The notes beneath the pieces were generated by a model. That model did no database searches. It saw only the letters and a list, made by a program, of their open reading frames with translations, and was not told where the DNA came from. Of a stretch of 64,000 nucleotides of DNA, positions 49,622-63,045 are shown piece by piece (the first letter of the stretch is position 1; every line of letters begins with the position of its first letter). The translations under genes were made by a program, and so were the position numbers. Location of the stretch: the NCBI GenBank assembly GCA_034509425.1, contig JAVTVJ010000518.1:930001-994000 (forward strand), in the 5' to 3' direction. The stretch comes from Eopsaltria australis. Its lineage: Eukaryota; Chordata; Aves; Passeriformes; Petroicidae.

Positions 49622-50187
49622 TGTACTGATTTTAGCTGGGATAGAATTAAATTTCTTCATTGTTTTGGGTCTGTTACTGCAACAATGCTGATAACATATC
49701 AATGGTTTAGCTACTTCTGAGCAGTGCTTACAGAGCATCAAGGCCTCTCCTGCTCCTCACACTGTCCCACCAGTGAGGAATCTGGGAGTGCACAAGGAGC
49801 TGGGAGGGGACAGAGGTGGGATGGGTGACTCCAACAGAACAAGGGGATATTCCTTATCATGTGAAGTCAGGCTCACCAATTAGAGCTACAGGGACGGAAA
49901 AAATGGTGGGGATTTCCAGATGCCATTTGTTCTCTCTAGACTTCATTATGCAAGATGGAGCCCTGTTTTCCTGGAGAATGTTGAACACTGTTAATGGGAA
50001 GGAGTGAATTAATTCCTTATTTTGCTTTACATGCATACACAGCTTTTTTTTAGCTATTAAACTACGTTTGTGTCAACCCACATGTTTTTCACATTTTTCA
50101 CTTCTCTTTCTCTTCCTCATGCCACTATTGGAGAGTGAATGAACAGCTCTGTGGTGTTTAGCTACCTACAGGGATTAAATCACAACA
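49622..50187 (+). mobile_element. solo LTR, class-III-like, + orientation
   Basis: Opens 'tgtactgattttagctggga' 'tagaattaaa', continues '..gctgataacatatcaatgg', '..gcagtgcttacagagcatca', '..gctgggaggggacagagg' and '..gggatattccttatcatgtg', and ends '..tgtggtgtttagctacc' '..gattaaatcacaaca'. It is the inverted equivalent of the copies at 29676 and 19501. An ATTAAA signal (50056-50061) sits where R ends in the family; the TATA position (about 49878) has decayed. TG..CA ends are kept; flanks (cagcc / gaccc) match only partly. Solo, with no viral genes. Confidence 0.85.
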
Positions 50188-51205
50188 GACCCATTACAAT
50201 TTTTCAGTCTCATGAATGTTGGTTTTTTACATATACATACCATACACAGAGTCTGTGAAATCTTGCAAGTAATCGATAAAATGCACAATTGTTTTAGCTT
50301 TCAAAACTCATTAAACCAATTTAAATTTTGGGTCCTTTAGGTAAGTCAGACATCTTGGTTTTAAGATATACCATATATAGTTTAATCATATTTAATCTTC
50401 TATACTTCCGTTATTCATCAGTGATCACATTTGTAAAGCAAATATTATTTGTATTGCAGTTCAGTGTCTCCCTAGGCTATATGAGAGAGTATGACTTATT
50501 AATAAGGAAGCTTAGTTTAAACCCATTAGTACAGTAAGTACATTTCTTATTTGATTCTATGTGTAAACATCAAGCACCAATTTTGGCTTCTTAGCCTCTG
50601 GGCTGGTTGATGTGGGATACATGAACACTGCTTATTCATACAGTGCATTTTAAAATGTACATGCCATAGCTAAAATAGGCTAAAACTCAAAGATTATTTT
50701 GAAATTAACCCACTAGAGATTTGCCCCTGACTGATCTCTTCTATATCATGTAAACTGCAACTGCCATTACTTGTATGTAATAAATTTTCAGCCTTTTGCT
50801 TCTGGAAAATAGCTCATTAGCTCAATAGATCAGTGGTTCATGCTACAAATTTTTTATAAAAAAAAGGATAAATTCGTGATAGAGAGAAAAAGAGAACAGA
50901 GAGCCTTTCCTTCTGATAAAGTCTGGAAATGTCCCCTACACTGGTGGGTAAGATTTCTTCTCTCGTGTTTTAATTTTTCTTAAAGATTAGACACCATTCT
51001 GCAAACCAAAATCAAATCTCCATTTCTTCTGAAACAAATTAAATTACTTTCCTCTCAGACTAAAACATTGTAAAATATGTCATCTAAATTTTTATATATT
51101 ATACATATAATGTTATAAAACTTTATGCAGATCAAGGTGCTTTAAGATCACAAAGTACCAAGGTTTAAATAGTAAAGCTAGAATGGATTTGTACATAACA
51201 TAATG

Positions 51206-51240
51206 AATCTTCTCTCCCTTCTCTCCACAGGTAATCTCAC
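51206..51240 (+). other. candidate recursive (zero-length exon) splice site
   Basis: A 20-base pyrimidine tract (51209-51226, 'tcttctctcccttctctcc') runs into ACAG (ending 51230) followed at once by GTAAT (51231-51235). An acceptor fused directly to a donor is the ratchet-point form used inside very long vertebrate introns. The donor half (GTAATC) is weaker than GTAAGT. No flanking exon is known, so this is only a motif match. Confidence 0.3.
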
Positions 51241-52882
51241 TTTCTGAAAAAACCCTTTGTAAAGAAGTTTCTAGCAAAAGAGAAACCAATCACACTTCAA
51301 CATCACTCAGCTATCTTCCTCTTGACTTTCTTTTTCGTACTTGACTAGCTTATTTTCCTTGGAAAAATTGTTGGAATTCAACTACTTCTTTTGCAACTGA
51401 AGTTCAAAAATAACCTAATGGAAGCAGCAGGTTAATTTCTAGTTCAGGTAGTGCCTACAGATTTTTCTTCTTTTCTAGTCTGCAGTTCAGTACCTTTGTT
51501 AGAGGCCAGTAACTGTTATCTATCAGAACCTTTCTAAAATTTTCTTACCCTCCAAAACAACTTGTGCAGTCTCACAACAGTTTATAGCAGACCATGTATT
51601 TGATCTACTGCTTCCTATTTAACCTATTTTTTTCATAAAACTGTTTTAGACTTCTTTTCTATTCCTATATATTTTACTTTCAATACAGAAATTGACATCC
51701 ATTTACCATCCATTCTCCTCACTTTTTTGTTGTACCACAAGTAAACTAATGTCAAGAAGAGCTATATAATTACTTACATGTATAGTCATGTTTTCTGGCT
51801 TGAATTTGACATGTTTTTTAAAGGATGCTACAAGTACCAGTGAACATGAGAAAATGTATTTTCAGAATACAATTTACACTAAATCAGCAAATACACTAAT
51901 ATTATCCTTGCAAAATTCCCAGCAAAAACAAAAAACTCCTGCATAAGTTTCTCTTTTTTCTCTTCTTTCTCAGATAAATATATTAATAACATACCGCCCC
52001 TGGGTATGTTTTCAACACAAATGATGGAACTAAATGAGATATCTGGAAGCACAAGCATCCTGATATTGAAGCAGGCTCTCAAAAAATTATAGAAACTTAT
52101 TGGAAATAAAATTTTCTGGGGGTATTTTTGTTTATTTGATTTTGGAATTTTTTAAAGATTTATAAAAGTGAGTGTGTTTTCTCTTCTAGAATTCACAATG
52201 GGACACGGAAAAAAAAAGTAACTTCTTCTGGAGACACATTATCTGTTGATATAATTCTATTGATACCAGTCCCACTCCTGTCCTTCTGAGTACCATATGT
52301 TGGTAACACAAGAACAACACTACCAATGTAAATAATAAGCATTGTTAGCTTGTTTTGCTTCTGTCTCACTGGGATGTAACCAACTAACATAATTTACTTG
52401 AACTGTCCTCTGCAGGAGTCTTTCTCTGTTTACAGTACAGAACACTAAGGCTTGTAACTCAGAGAATTTTTACTTTAAACCATCTAAAGAGAAGAGAATT
52501 CACTGCTCAAATAGTTTATTCTCAGGGGGGTGATAAACTTGTGGCAAAACCATTGCAGGTCTTGTTAGTCATTTAAAGCTAAGTGATAATATAATGGATT
52601 TTAACACAGGAACTGTTATTGCCCAGCCCCTTTTAATTATGTTTTTTTTCCTGGTATTGAGTCGAGTAATGCAAAGAAAATTCAAGCTGCAGTCATCCTG
52701 AAGTTTGTATTGAATAGGAAAATATAAGACAGAAAGACAACTAGCAATCTTTTTCTTCTATGCTGGTCTTTTTTTTCAGGCAGTAAAGTGACATTTCTCA
52801 TAGTCTATTGCACATTCATATATTGTCTGCATATATTGCTTCTAATTTTCAGATATGTGCTAACTGAAAATTTCAGGGGCAC

Positions 52883-52976
52883 ATTTTTATGGGTTGTAGG
52901 GTTTTGGTTTGGGTTTTGTTTTAATTTTTTTTATTTTTTTCCTGTTGTTTTTGTTTTGTTTTTGTGGGGTTTTTTT
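52883..52976 (+). repeat. T/G low-complexity tract
   Basis: Runs of T separated by G or GG over about 95 bp, with no regular unit. It explains the Phe/Trp/Val-rich 88-codon frame at 52788-53054. Confidence 0.8.
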
Positions 52977-54657
52977 CCCCAGAACTTATTTGGTAACTGT
53001 GAACTGCCAACTAAAGGCCAGGTGTGTAGGTGTGTAAATTTTATCCTAAGGTAAAGATATTACCAGAAAACAAAAAATCACAGTAGAAGTGGTAATACTC
53101 AAAAATGGGGGGTGATTATTATAGATCACCAGGGTAGCTAACAAAATTTTTGACAACAGAAATACAAGCTTTTTTAAATCAGATTATCTACAAGCTATAG
53201 TACAAACATGCTGTTGAAAGTATTTTCCAAACATAGAGGTAGTGGATAATGAAAAGATATTATCTAGAGGTTAAAGAATACCTGTCAGTGGAGATTTCAA
53301 TAGAGTAGGTCAAACATAAAAATTGGTTTCAGCACAGAATAGTAACCTTTAGGGAAGACAGTGTCTTGATGACCTTTTAAGAACACGTCATGTCTAATTT
53401 TATGTGGTATTAGGATTTTACTGCTAATACTTCATCCACAGTGCTCATCTAACAAACAAACAAGCTGATACTGTCTTCTTAATGAAGATGTTTGAAAGCT
53501 CTTAATTTGTAATGAATTAAAGTTTTTAAAAGGCATCAAAATATATTTTTTCTTACAAAATATTGTTATCAAATATCATAACTATTAATGTGATGAAAAC
53601 AAGATCAAAGGCTTCAAAACTATTAAAATGGAACATACCATTGAAAATTTCATTTAACATGACTTTGTCCCTGTGAAGAATCTTGTTAATCCCATCCAAA
53701 TATTTTTGTTAGTCAAACAAAAATACTTCTTTAAATTTATTTTACTAAAATTTTCTACACTTGTCTTCATAATTACAACAGTCAAAGTAATCAAGGCATT
53801 AGAGAAGATCAAGAACCTAGAGAAGATTGACAAATAGACAATTCTTGAGAGATTAGGTAATTTCCCTTGCAAACAATTTTTTTTCACTCAAAGATTTAGA
53901 GAAAAGAAACCAAACTACAACCAATGAAAAAAAAAGTAAGGTTTTTTTAATCTTATCGTGGAATACCACAGAGAATGTGTAAAGGCTTACAGGCAGTAGC
54001 TAACTGCATAATAGATCAACATTCTGTTCCATTCTACTGACCCCTTCCAGCAATATCATTCCAAGTACATCGCTGTTCCCATCATAGGAAATTTCTGCAC
54101 CTGAAAGATGACAGAAGAAGCTTAAAGGTAGAAGACATCCAAAACTTCCACCTTAGAAGAAGAAATATTAACATTTCAGTTAAAAATGAAACTGTTTTTT
54201 TAGTGATTGAAATATATTTTACTCATTTTACTTTGATTCAGCTGTTCATGAATATCATACATTTATTTACAGAGATAAAAAAAACAGTTCATAATGCTGT
54301 GCAATAGTTCTGCCAGAGAAGGAAGACACTGCTGAGGCTGTTTAGATATACAACAGAGGATTTCAGGTAAAATAATTCTATAATCTAAAAAGACTCAACA
54401 ATATTTTTAATTGATCAGGTGAAATGTCTGTTTCTTTATAAATCTATACAACACATTACATTATTGTTCAATATTGCATCACAGTTTGTGTTGTCTTCAT
54501 CTGTAACAATTTTATTACAGAAAGATAAATTGAATCAAATAGAGAAAAAATCCTAGTTTCTGTATTATTATAAGTAGAAATGTAAAGTGAATGAACACTG
54601 AAGAAAAAAAACCTTGGTGATCACATATATATTTAATTTCAGAGTGATATTGATATG

Positions 54658-54683
54658 TCTAAGACACCATTCTAAGACACCTT
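54658..54683 (+). repeat. 13-bp tandem duplication
   Basis: TCTAAGACACCAT and TCTAAGACACCTT lie head to tail. A local slippage event. Confidence 0.8.
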
Positions 54684-57600
54684 TTTTGATATTAATATGG
54701 CAAAAAGAATGAAAAAATAAGTTTATAGGAGTAAGACATTGATGGGGAAGCAAGTTCATATGTGGGAAGTTTATAAATCTGGGATCTGAGGCAATCTCTC
54801 ATTATCTATAGGTATTTGTACACCTAGATCTCTGACATTGATTTCTGGGACAAGACAATTGAAAGTCATCATTATTTGGATCAATAGCATAATTAAATAA
54901 CTCAGCATTCAAAGTTCTCAATGTGAAAAAGTACTTATTGTTAATGGCTATAAGCATTACATTTCTTTAAAATATCTAATTTTGATGTTGCCGTTTTATA
55001 CTCTTCTTCCTTTGCACTACTGTCATTTGTGGTAACAAAATCAGATACTAAGTACATTAGTGCAGATTTATTTGCAGTATTTTAATATCCTCTGTGTTTC
55101 ATTTTACATTTAGTGGTACAGGAAAATAGAAGCTCTGCATTACCTAAGTGACAGCCTATTCTTTTAGGGGTTTTAAATAACTGTGCATTGTAAAAAATAG
55201 AAGTAAAATATTTAAAATTAAGGTTTATTTGTCTTCATAGAATTATTTATAATTATAATATTTTCCCATATTTTTCTTTTCTGAAATCTTATTTTCTGAA
55301 AAAGTCATGCTTTGATCTGACATTTTGTCTATAGGTATTGGCTGTCTAGTACAGTGACTCCTGCCCTCTGACCTGAGAGGAATACTGAAAGTTATTTTGT
55401 GCTTTAGAGCAAAATGAATCCTCTGTCCCATCTCTACAAAAACTTATGTATCTCAAGACCTAATATTTTGTGTTATTCTATGTAAACTTCATTAGTGAGT
55501 ACTTGACAGCTCCTGCACTTTATACATAGTGTATACCATTACCAGACTACTGGTCTGATCATCCTTAAATCCATGACCAGGTTTCCAAGCAAACATCTTA
55601 CTGTGAAGTAAGAGACTGGAAGATCCATTTCATCAGTACACTGTGAGATGGGCAAGTAATATTCCAGATTAAACCAGGTTAGTTTGAAGCATAGTATAGT
55701 CGTACCTCTGACAACCTTTTCAAAATACACAAACACAAGAACTGCAAGTTTTACTGGTGCTTCCCATCAGCACACCCATTAATCAGAATGCTTAATGAGA
55801 TACAACTGTAAGCAGAATCTAATTTGAACCAGATAACGTGAAATATCCCCCAAATGGTAACTCAGCCTTATTGTGTTACCATTTAGATATCCTTCCTTGG
55901 GAAACACAAGCGCCTTTACCAACATAAATACTGATGCTACCTCCTCTTCTGAAACATTCTCCTATATGGAGTCTGTCTTGCATTTCAGCTGGAATTTCTT
56001 CCTTTCTTCTCCAGGCCCCCAATGCTTGTGTTCAGCTATTTTCAACCTGGAAACACAAACTTGGGGATTTTTTTTGTGACAAGTTTGTTTTTCTTTTTTA
56101 CTTTTTTTATTATGCAGCCTCTAGAAAAAAAAAAAATGCATGGGCTTTTGACTATACTGCAAAAACTATTTTGGCTTTTCCTAAGAGAAAATCTGCTGTC
56201 TTGTTAAAACCAACTGACAACAGACTAATCTTCAAAGTTCTGTGTCTCACTTTAACTGTATGTTTTAAAATGCCAACCTGTTCGCTTATGCTATCAGATA
56301 CCACTGATAAACATTGACAGGGAATGTTGCCCAGTACAGGAACTTAAGCATACACACACTCTTCAAAGGTTAGGAGAGTGTCTGTCAGGGATTTTGCTTA
56401 GTCCAATTCTCCTAGTCAATATTTTCCATGAGTTTAGTGTTGGCTTAGAGTGAGAAACATTATCCCAACAGACGTTTGTGTAAATCCACCCTGTTTTGAA
56501 ATGTGTTTAACAGAATTAATTCAGGCTGTCCCACAACGATAGGTCTCAGTGCCATTTAATTTGTCAATCTAAATGTAGCCTTCTGTAACAGAAATGGGAA
56601 ATGTGTGTTTCAAGAAGGACATTATTCAAGTTTTCACAAGGCTGTCTGTATTAAAATAAGTAAACATATAAGGGAATAGAAACTCTGCTGCTTTTAAATA
56701 CATCAGCTGTAGAAGGGTGAAGGATTGGCAACTGCTTAGGTATGGCTTAATAAGAAATGAGACAGTCAAAAACACTGCTGTAAGGTCATATACCTCATTT
56801 CATAATTCTTGTTTTGCAGCAGAGTATAACAGAGGTTTACTTATAAAAGACAATCGAGGAAAATTTTCATGCCCTGAAGATATTACCAAGAAAGTATTTC
56901 CAACAAAAACTAATATTATTCAACTGACAAGCACAATTCCACTACAGACTGTAAAAGTACTTTGATGCACTTGGATTTGGGTAATTGACATTTTACTGAA
57001 CAAACACCTTTTTATTTTTGTAGTAGAAAAGCCTTTTTCACAATCATTTTCCAGTCTTGAAAGTGTACAAATAATGGAAAAATAAATAGAGGAGATTTTG
57101 CTCACTGAAACCAACACTTATAATGTATTGTTGGTACAGATGTTGCAGGATTGAGACAAATGGGATTTTTTATAAGATGTGTCTTTGAACATACTACCAT
57201 AATCATTGAATATATCACTTAATCATGTAGCAACAATCTGTGTTTCAGTTCACTCACATCTAGATGTCTGAAATGGTAGGAATGGACTACAAATAATATT
57301 TGGAAAAGTAATAATATTATTTACTGGCCATAAAGAACTTTGTTTTCTAAAGGCTGTTTTTCCCTACACACAACTCAAAACTTAAAAAAATGTATTAAAA
57401 AAATGTCTGTACAATATTGAAAATATTTAATTTAGTTGTAGGGATAATACAAAGTACTGGAAGAACTCAGGTCAAATAACAGATGTAATGCAATTTAGAA
57501 AATAAAAAAAATCCTGAAAAATTCAAGCTTACATATTTTAATTTACAACGCATGTCCTAATTTCTAAATATTCCAGTCCACTGATAAATTGCATAATGCA

Positions 57601-59361
57601 TGGGAATTATTTGATGGTGCTGAAGAGGGACTCATTAAATAGTTTTAAATGGCGTATTTAGTACCAGAATATTCTTGTACTTGTATTTACAGAAGATTTA
57701 AAAATGCTTCTCATAAGTCAGAAACCACCATAAAATTCAATATGTCTCTTCCAGTGGATGTCTAATGAGTGACATAGCATGCTGCCTCTATGAGAATTCT
57801 GCAGTTCTGCACCGTGAACTAAGAATGATCATAATGTTCCCCACTTAATTAAACAAGCTGCAGGGTCTTTCTCTGCTGCATGAATGTTCTGCACAATGTC
57901 AGCACAAATGGTACTTTTGCCAACAACAACTATTCCACTTTCTTCAGCAGCTCATTTTAAAGTATGACCATTTTATTTCAATAACTCTCTAAAGCATTAT
58001 TCCTTATGATAAAAGATACAGCTAACTTGAAGTGGACATTCTTGGAAGTCAATAATGCTGTTTTCTAAAGGTTGTAACTGAAACAATAATAAGAAGTCTG
58101 GAAACAATATAGAAAGTCTATCTATTTCACTTTTAAGGTAATAAACTCTTCAATTATTCATTGACTGAGTAACCTTTCTTGAATTCTTAAATGTTTATTT
58201 TAAAATGATAGTATTTTCCCCTTTATAAGGAACTGCTTCTACTAGTATTTAGCTCTTTTCCTTTCATTGCTTAGGCCTTCACAACAACAGGGAAAAATGT
58301 TTTGCCTTTTACTTTAAATAGGATACTCAATCTGGTGGTTTCATTTTAAGGTCTACTAAATATTTTATGTAGACTAACAGTAATATTTGAAACAATCATA
58401 TTACTTATTTATTCTACAGGTATATTCTAGCCCAGGATTTAGGGCTAAAAATATGATCTAACTGTATTTTAGGGTTGATGTTGGTAGAATTCATATTTAG
58501 GGATATGAAAATCATCTCTTCATTAGACTCATTTAAAGTTGTGGCTCTTGAAAAACAGAACAGACAACTTGAATTATATTCAGAATAGAATGTCCGTAAA
58601 TAGTGCAAAGCACTATACTAAATGGACAGTGCTTCTAAAAAATAATGCTGTAATGAATACCATCAAAATTAATAAGTCCATGTAGATTGCTTAAAATATT
58701 TATTTGAACAGACCACAAAAAACCACATTTATCATCGCTGTTTGACACCTATGGATCAGGGAAAAGTCTCACCCTGGGAAGTGCAACCATAACTTTGATT
58801 GGCTGTTAGAGGAACAACCCAAGACATTAAAGTTGCTTCAATTTAAGTGGCAGCAGGATTAATGATTCAAAAATATAGTGTATGTGTGTCCTATTAAACA
58901 AAAATTTATGTGATTTTTTTAGTTGATGATTTTTCTTAATCACTGTCTTTAAAAAATAAAAATGACACTTCACCAAGCCTAGAAAAATCTAATGAAGTTC
59001 TGAAAAATAAATATTATATCACCTGATGACAGCTTTAAAGATGAGAAAACAGAATTAGAAACCCTGGACTAATAAAATATGACAAGGCATCAGACTGCAA
59101 CCAGAGATCCCGCAGCACATTAGAAAGAGAAAGAAATGAAGCAAGACAGTCTAATAAATATAATATGTTCCGTCTTCTTCTCTTTCTTCTTTGTGCACAG
59201 GTTTTCTCTCTTGTCGTGAATATTTAAAGATGAAAGCAGTAAAAGCATCCCAGTTGCCCATGTTCAGACCTATATATTCTGAACACTGTTATTCAAAATA
59301 CAGAATTCTTAAAGGTTTAATGTGAACCACTGCTGCTAATATAATTTTAGGATAATAAAAC
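54684..59361. other. non-coding stretch with candidate conserved elements
   Basis: 57765-57965 and 58720-58860 have balanced composition and no low-complexity runs, unlike their flanks. The 127-codon frame at 55934-56317 has no recognisable domain. No repeat family was seen. Confidence 0.5.

Positions 59362-59397
<36 letters not shown>
59362..59397 (+). repeat. (AAT)12 microsatellite
   Basis: Twelve perfect AAT units, then AGTAATAAAG. Confidence 0.95.
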
Positions 59398-59398
<1 letters not shown>

Positions 59399-62300
59399 GT
59401 AATAAAGAGTTAGTAACAAGGAATTGATGAATAACTTGATCATAGTTGGACTGCTGGGGAGAAAGTAGGTCTATTTTTATTCTAAATGATAAATATGTGA
59501 CTGTAACTGCATTATGCTGACTTGCAAACCCTACTTAAAATTCTTATCAAAATTTTTTTAAACTTTTAGTAGAAATTATTGGAAAGTACTTAACTGTTCC
59601 TCTCCATGTTTTCTTTATCTTTCCATCTCACTGTTTGCTAAATTATTTCTTTAAATTTTTTGGCTTTGCATGCAACTTACTTCTAGGAAGAATATTTTTT
59701 CGTAAATTTAGCAACTTTGCTTGTCAACTCCTTTCAGCAAAATATGTGTTGATCTATAAGTAAAAAATACAAATCTTGATATAATACTGTGTAGCCACTT
59801 GAGTTTTAAAATTGAAGCTTTAGATTTTGAAAACTAATTAGATTTATATATTAATGCATGATTAAATATTTTGCTGAAAATGAAGTTAAAAACCTGTGAC
59901 TAATTTTAATACAGTATATAATACTATATGTTTATCTAGAATGTTTGTTATTTCCTATCAGGAAAGGACTAAATAACAATCACAGTACACACAGCATTAA
60001 GATACTCTTTCTTGTTTCAAGTATCCTGTGGATTTTGTGCCTTTAATGCTGAGAATACTAAAGCAATATTCCTTTCTTAGAGTCTTATCCTAGGATCCTC
60101 GTCATCTACAAACCTGATAACCTCTTGTGCCCATACATGACAGAGACAGAGGGAGCCTTTATCAAAATAGAACTGCACTGAGGTCATTCTTTCCCACCCC
60201 GAAGTGTTAAGAAATGACAGAATTTAAAAGATATAAACATGCATCCATGAACATACACATGAAATTGCTCTCCCTAACTTATATGCAGTATAGTTCCTTC
60301 TTTAATCACATAACCACCTATTCTTATACATCTCCCAATAAAAGATATGCTTCTATTCCTATACACTCTAGATTATGACCATTTAATGAGAACCTACCAT
60401 GCCTTTTTTTTTTTTCTTCATTACTGCATAGTTGGCACCAATTATCATTATTTAGTCTACGCTATTCAGTCTTGTTTAAAGGCAGGACTAAAAATTTTCA
60501 TATCAACCTGTATGGCACTCACTTCAACATCTGAATGCTTCACAACATTCATTAATACACCTCATGATATGTGTCTTTTCACAGGTCTCTGAGATAAAAC
60601 AATACTATTATTCCCACTCTGTAGAGCCAGGGCTTCAATTCCCATCTCCAACCCTCCATTATATAAGTACAAGAGGTATATGGGAACATGACTTCTGATT
60701 TCATTGGAAATTAGGTATTTGAAGTCACTAAATATCTTTCTAGCATTCCCCTTGGAAATTATAGCAAGTTTTGAGAAAACTTGCTTCAATTAGTTAAATA
60801 TATATATATATATATGTAAATCCAGATCATATTCTGTATAATATATATTTTTTAAAGCTTACACCCATGGAGTTTTACAATACTGGTCTTTGGCCTAATT
60901 TTGTATCATCTAAGGAGCTTGCCTTCTTTGTTAGTTTACAGAAGAAAAACCAATACATTCTCTCAGGGCTTTTTATACATTCCATGTGTATGTGTATGTG
61001 TATTTGCAGCTTAAATATATACACAAACACACACCTAGATATCTGAAATTGAAAGATATCTATGTAGCAATATCTAATATCTTAGCATATAAACTAAAAT
61101 AAATATGTTACATCTTTGAAGAGACTAGTCAGCTTAATTGGTGTGCATACGAACAAAGGTATATCCTTAAATGTTGTTTATATAATGTATTCTTAGTCTT
61201 ACAGATCTTCTTGATCAGGCCAAAAAAAAACAGTTGCATAAGCTGTCCACTTAAATGTACCTGAGGCCTCTGTGTAGGATTGTTAGATGCATGAGAGGTA
61301 CTGGGAACACAGTTTTCCTGAGTCACAATTTAAGCACACCCAGTATTCCATAAAATCTCAAATGATACCATAGTTTTATGTGTGTGCACTTGAATCAAGA
61401 CCTGTTGCTCCAGTAACTACAATGTAAATATATATGAACATCTTCCTTATATATGAACACTGTCACTTCTGTGTTTACCTGTAAGCACCTACAGCATATG
61501 TATCTGCAGTCTAGAACTGAATGGTACCCCTAGATGTTTTCTGTCAGCATTTTCAATAAATATATTCTACTATCAGTTTGAACACCACTCCTTGATAAAC
61601 TCCATAAGAAACAACTCTGTATCCTTCCTCTGTAATCTCTTTCCTAACCAGGTACTTAGACATTCAGAAAGTCAAAGTCAGAAGAGAATAATTTCTTTTC
61701 AAAACTTCCAAAGTAGTCAGTCTGAAATAAATTATGCAATCCCAAAATGAGTTTTAAGAAAAATTATAATCAAATCTCTTAGTGGAAAATGGTGACAAAT
61801 CTAACAAGCAGCAATAAATAGCAGAGCTATCTGTACCTGACCATACAAGCAATAACTGTCAGAGTCATATTTTGCAGTAATAATAATTAAAAAAAAATTG
61901 GCTTTAGACCCTTCATGATACCTTATTATCAGATTCTATAAGAGTTAAAAGCAGTTGTAATTTTCTCTTTTACATCACAGATGTATTAGTCTTTCCTATG
62001 GTAGCCAGTGAAAATGTCATTGATTACAAAGTCATATTCCTAGAACTAAACCTGAATTGTTGAACTAGCAGATTATCCCCTCAAGACTAAGAGAGAAGCC
62101 AATATATTACTGCTAATATAATGTCTATCAGCAAACTTCAAGGGAATCAAATCCTTTCTCAAATTCTACATCCCTTTCAAAATTCTGATTTTCTCATAGT
62201 TTAGATATAAGATGATGTCTGAAGACATGACAGCTGCATCTTCCACTGCAAACATAAATGATTTATAAAGGAAACTGACTGGCAGATAGACTTTAATGAA

Positions 62301-62605
62301 AGAGAAAAAAACTTCATGTAATTATGTGCCCAGACTAGGCATATTACTGGATGAAATCCCTGCTATTCAAAATCAGACTCAGAAAGGAAACTACAAACAA
62401 AACTCTAATTCCCTTCAAGGGGACTATATTGTGTATGTCAATGATTTGACTATTATGTATTCCCAAAATCCCAAAATTCATTAGGTCAATTTGAAACTTC
62501 CAATGTTATCCCAAACACACCCATAAAAATTAGTGCTTTTCAAGCATTGTTTCCTCCAACCTCAAAAATACAGGAAGTCAATTAAACATGGCAGAAGACC
62601 TTGAC
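59398..62605. other. AT-rich non-coding stretch
   Basis: Contains the TA run at 60799-60815, TGTATG repeats at about 60983-61002 and a 12-bp direct repeat (tatatatgaaca at 61429 and 61448). No gene or interspersed repeat was recognised. Confidence 0.6.
60799..60815 (+). repeat. (TA)n microsatellite
   Basis: About eight TA units. Confidence 0.9.
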
Positions 62606-63045
62606 AGTGTTCATGGCAGTGAACAAGGATCTCTTGGCAAAACTCAGACATAAAAGGAAGCATACAGGATGTCGATGGAGGTTTAACTCACCCAGGAAGA
62701 ATACAGGCACCAAGTGGTCAGTTATGGGACCAGGAAAATCAAAACTCACCTGGTATAAAATCTAGCAGGTCGTGTGAAGAGTAAGAACAACACCTTTGAT
62801 AAACAGGTTTATCAGAAGAAAAACAAACATGAGGGAAAATGTGGACTGACTGCTGAATGACACAGAAGGTTATTTAACAAAATTTATGAAAAAGGCCAAG
62901 GTAGGCAATGCCTTTTTCACGTAATTTTCACACATTTATGGTAAAATGATCTTCAGGAGTCCTAGACCACTGAGGGTTCTGGGAAAATCTGGAGCAAAGT
63001 AGACTTTTCATCAGTATATGACGAATAAGTTAGGAAAGGTCAGAT
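62606..63045 (+). mobile_element. CR1: CR1 LINE ORF2 fragment, sense (between endonuclease and RT)
   Basis: Seen in order: 'ggatctcttggcaaaactca', 'gacataaaaggaagcatac', 'cacccaggaagaatacaggc', 'gggaaaatgtggactgactg', 'aaaaaggccaaggtaggcaa', 'tgcctttttcacgta', 'cttcaggagtcctagac' and 'tctggagcaaagtagactt'. These follow the CR1 ORF2 linker: the 'WEEY' block, 'ENVGPLL', then 'KAEVLNAFFASVF'. In-frame stops (for example inside the 'ENV..LL' and 'NAFF..' blocks) make it non-coding. It lacks a 3' tail, so it is an internal piece of an older, longer copy. Confidence 0.82.

Larger units (their letters stand above)
50188..54657. other. non-coding stretch with a recursive-splice-like site
   Basis: No interspersed repeat was recognised. 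It contains the polypyrimidine-CAG|GTAAT motif at 51206-51240 and a T/G low-complexity tract at 52883-52976. Confidence 0.55.

Noticed and set aside
55934..56317. 127-codon frame as a gene
   Set aside because: Overlaps other frames in the same T-rich stretch, with no domain and no supporting context.
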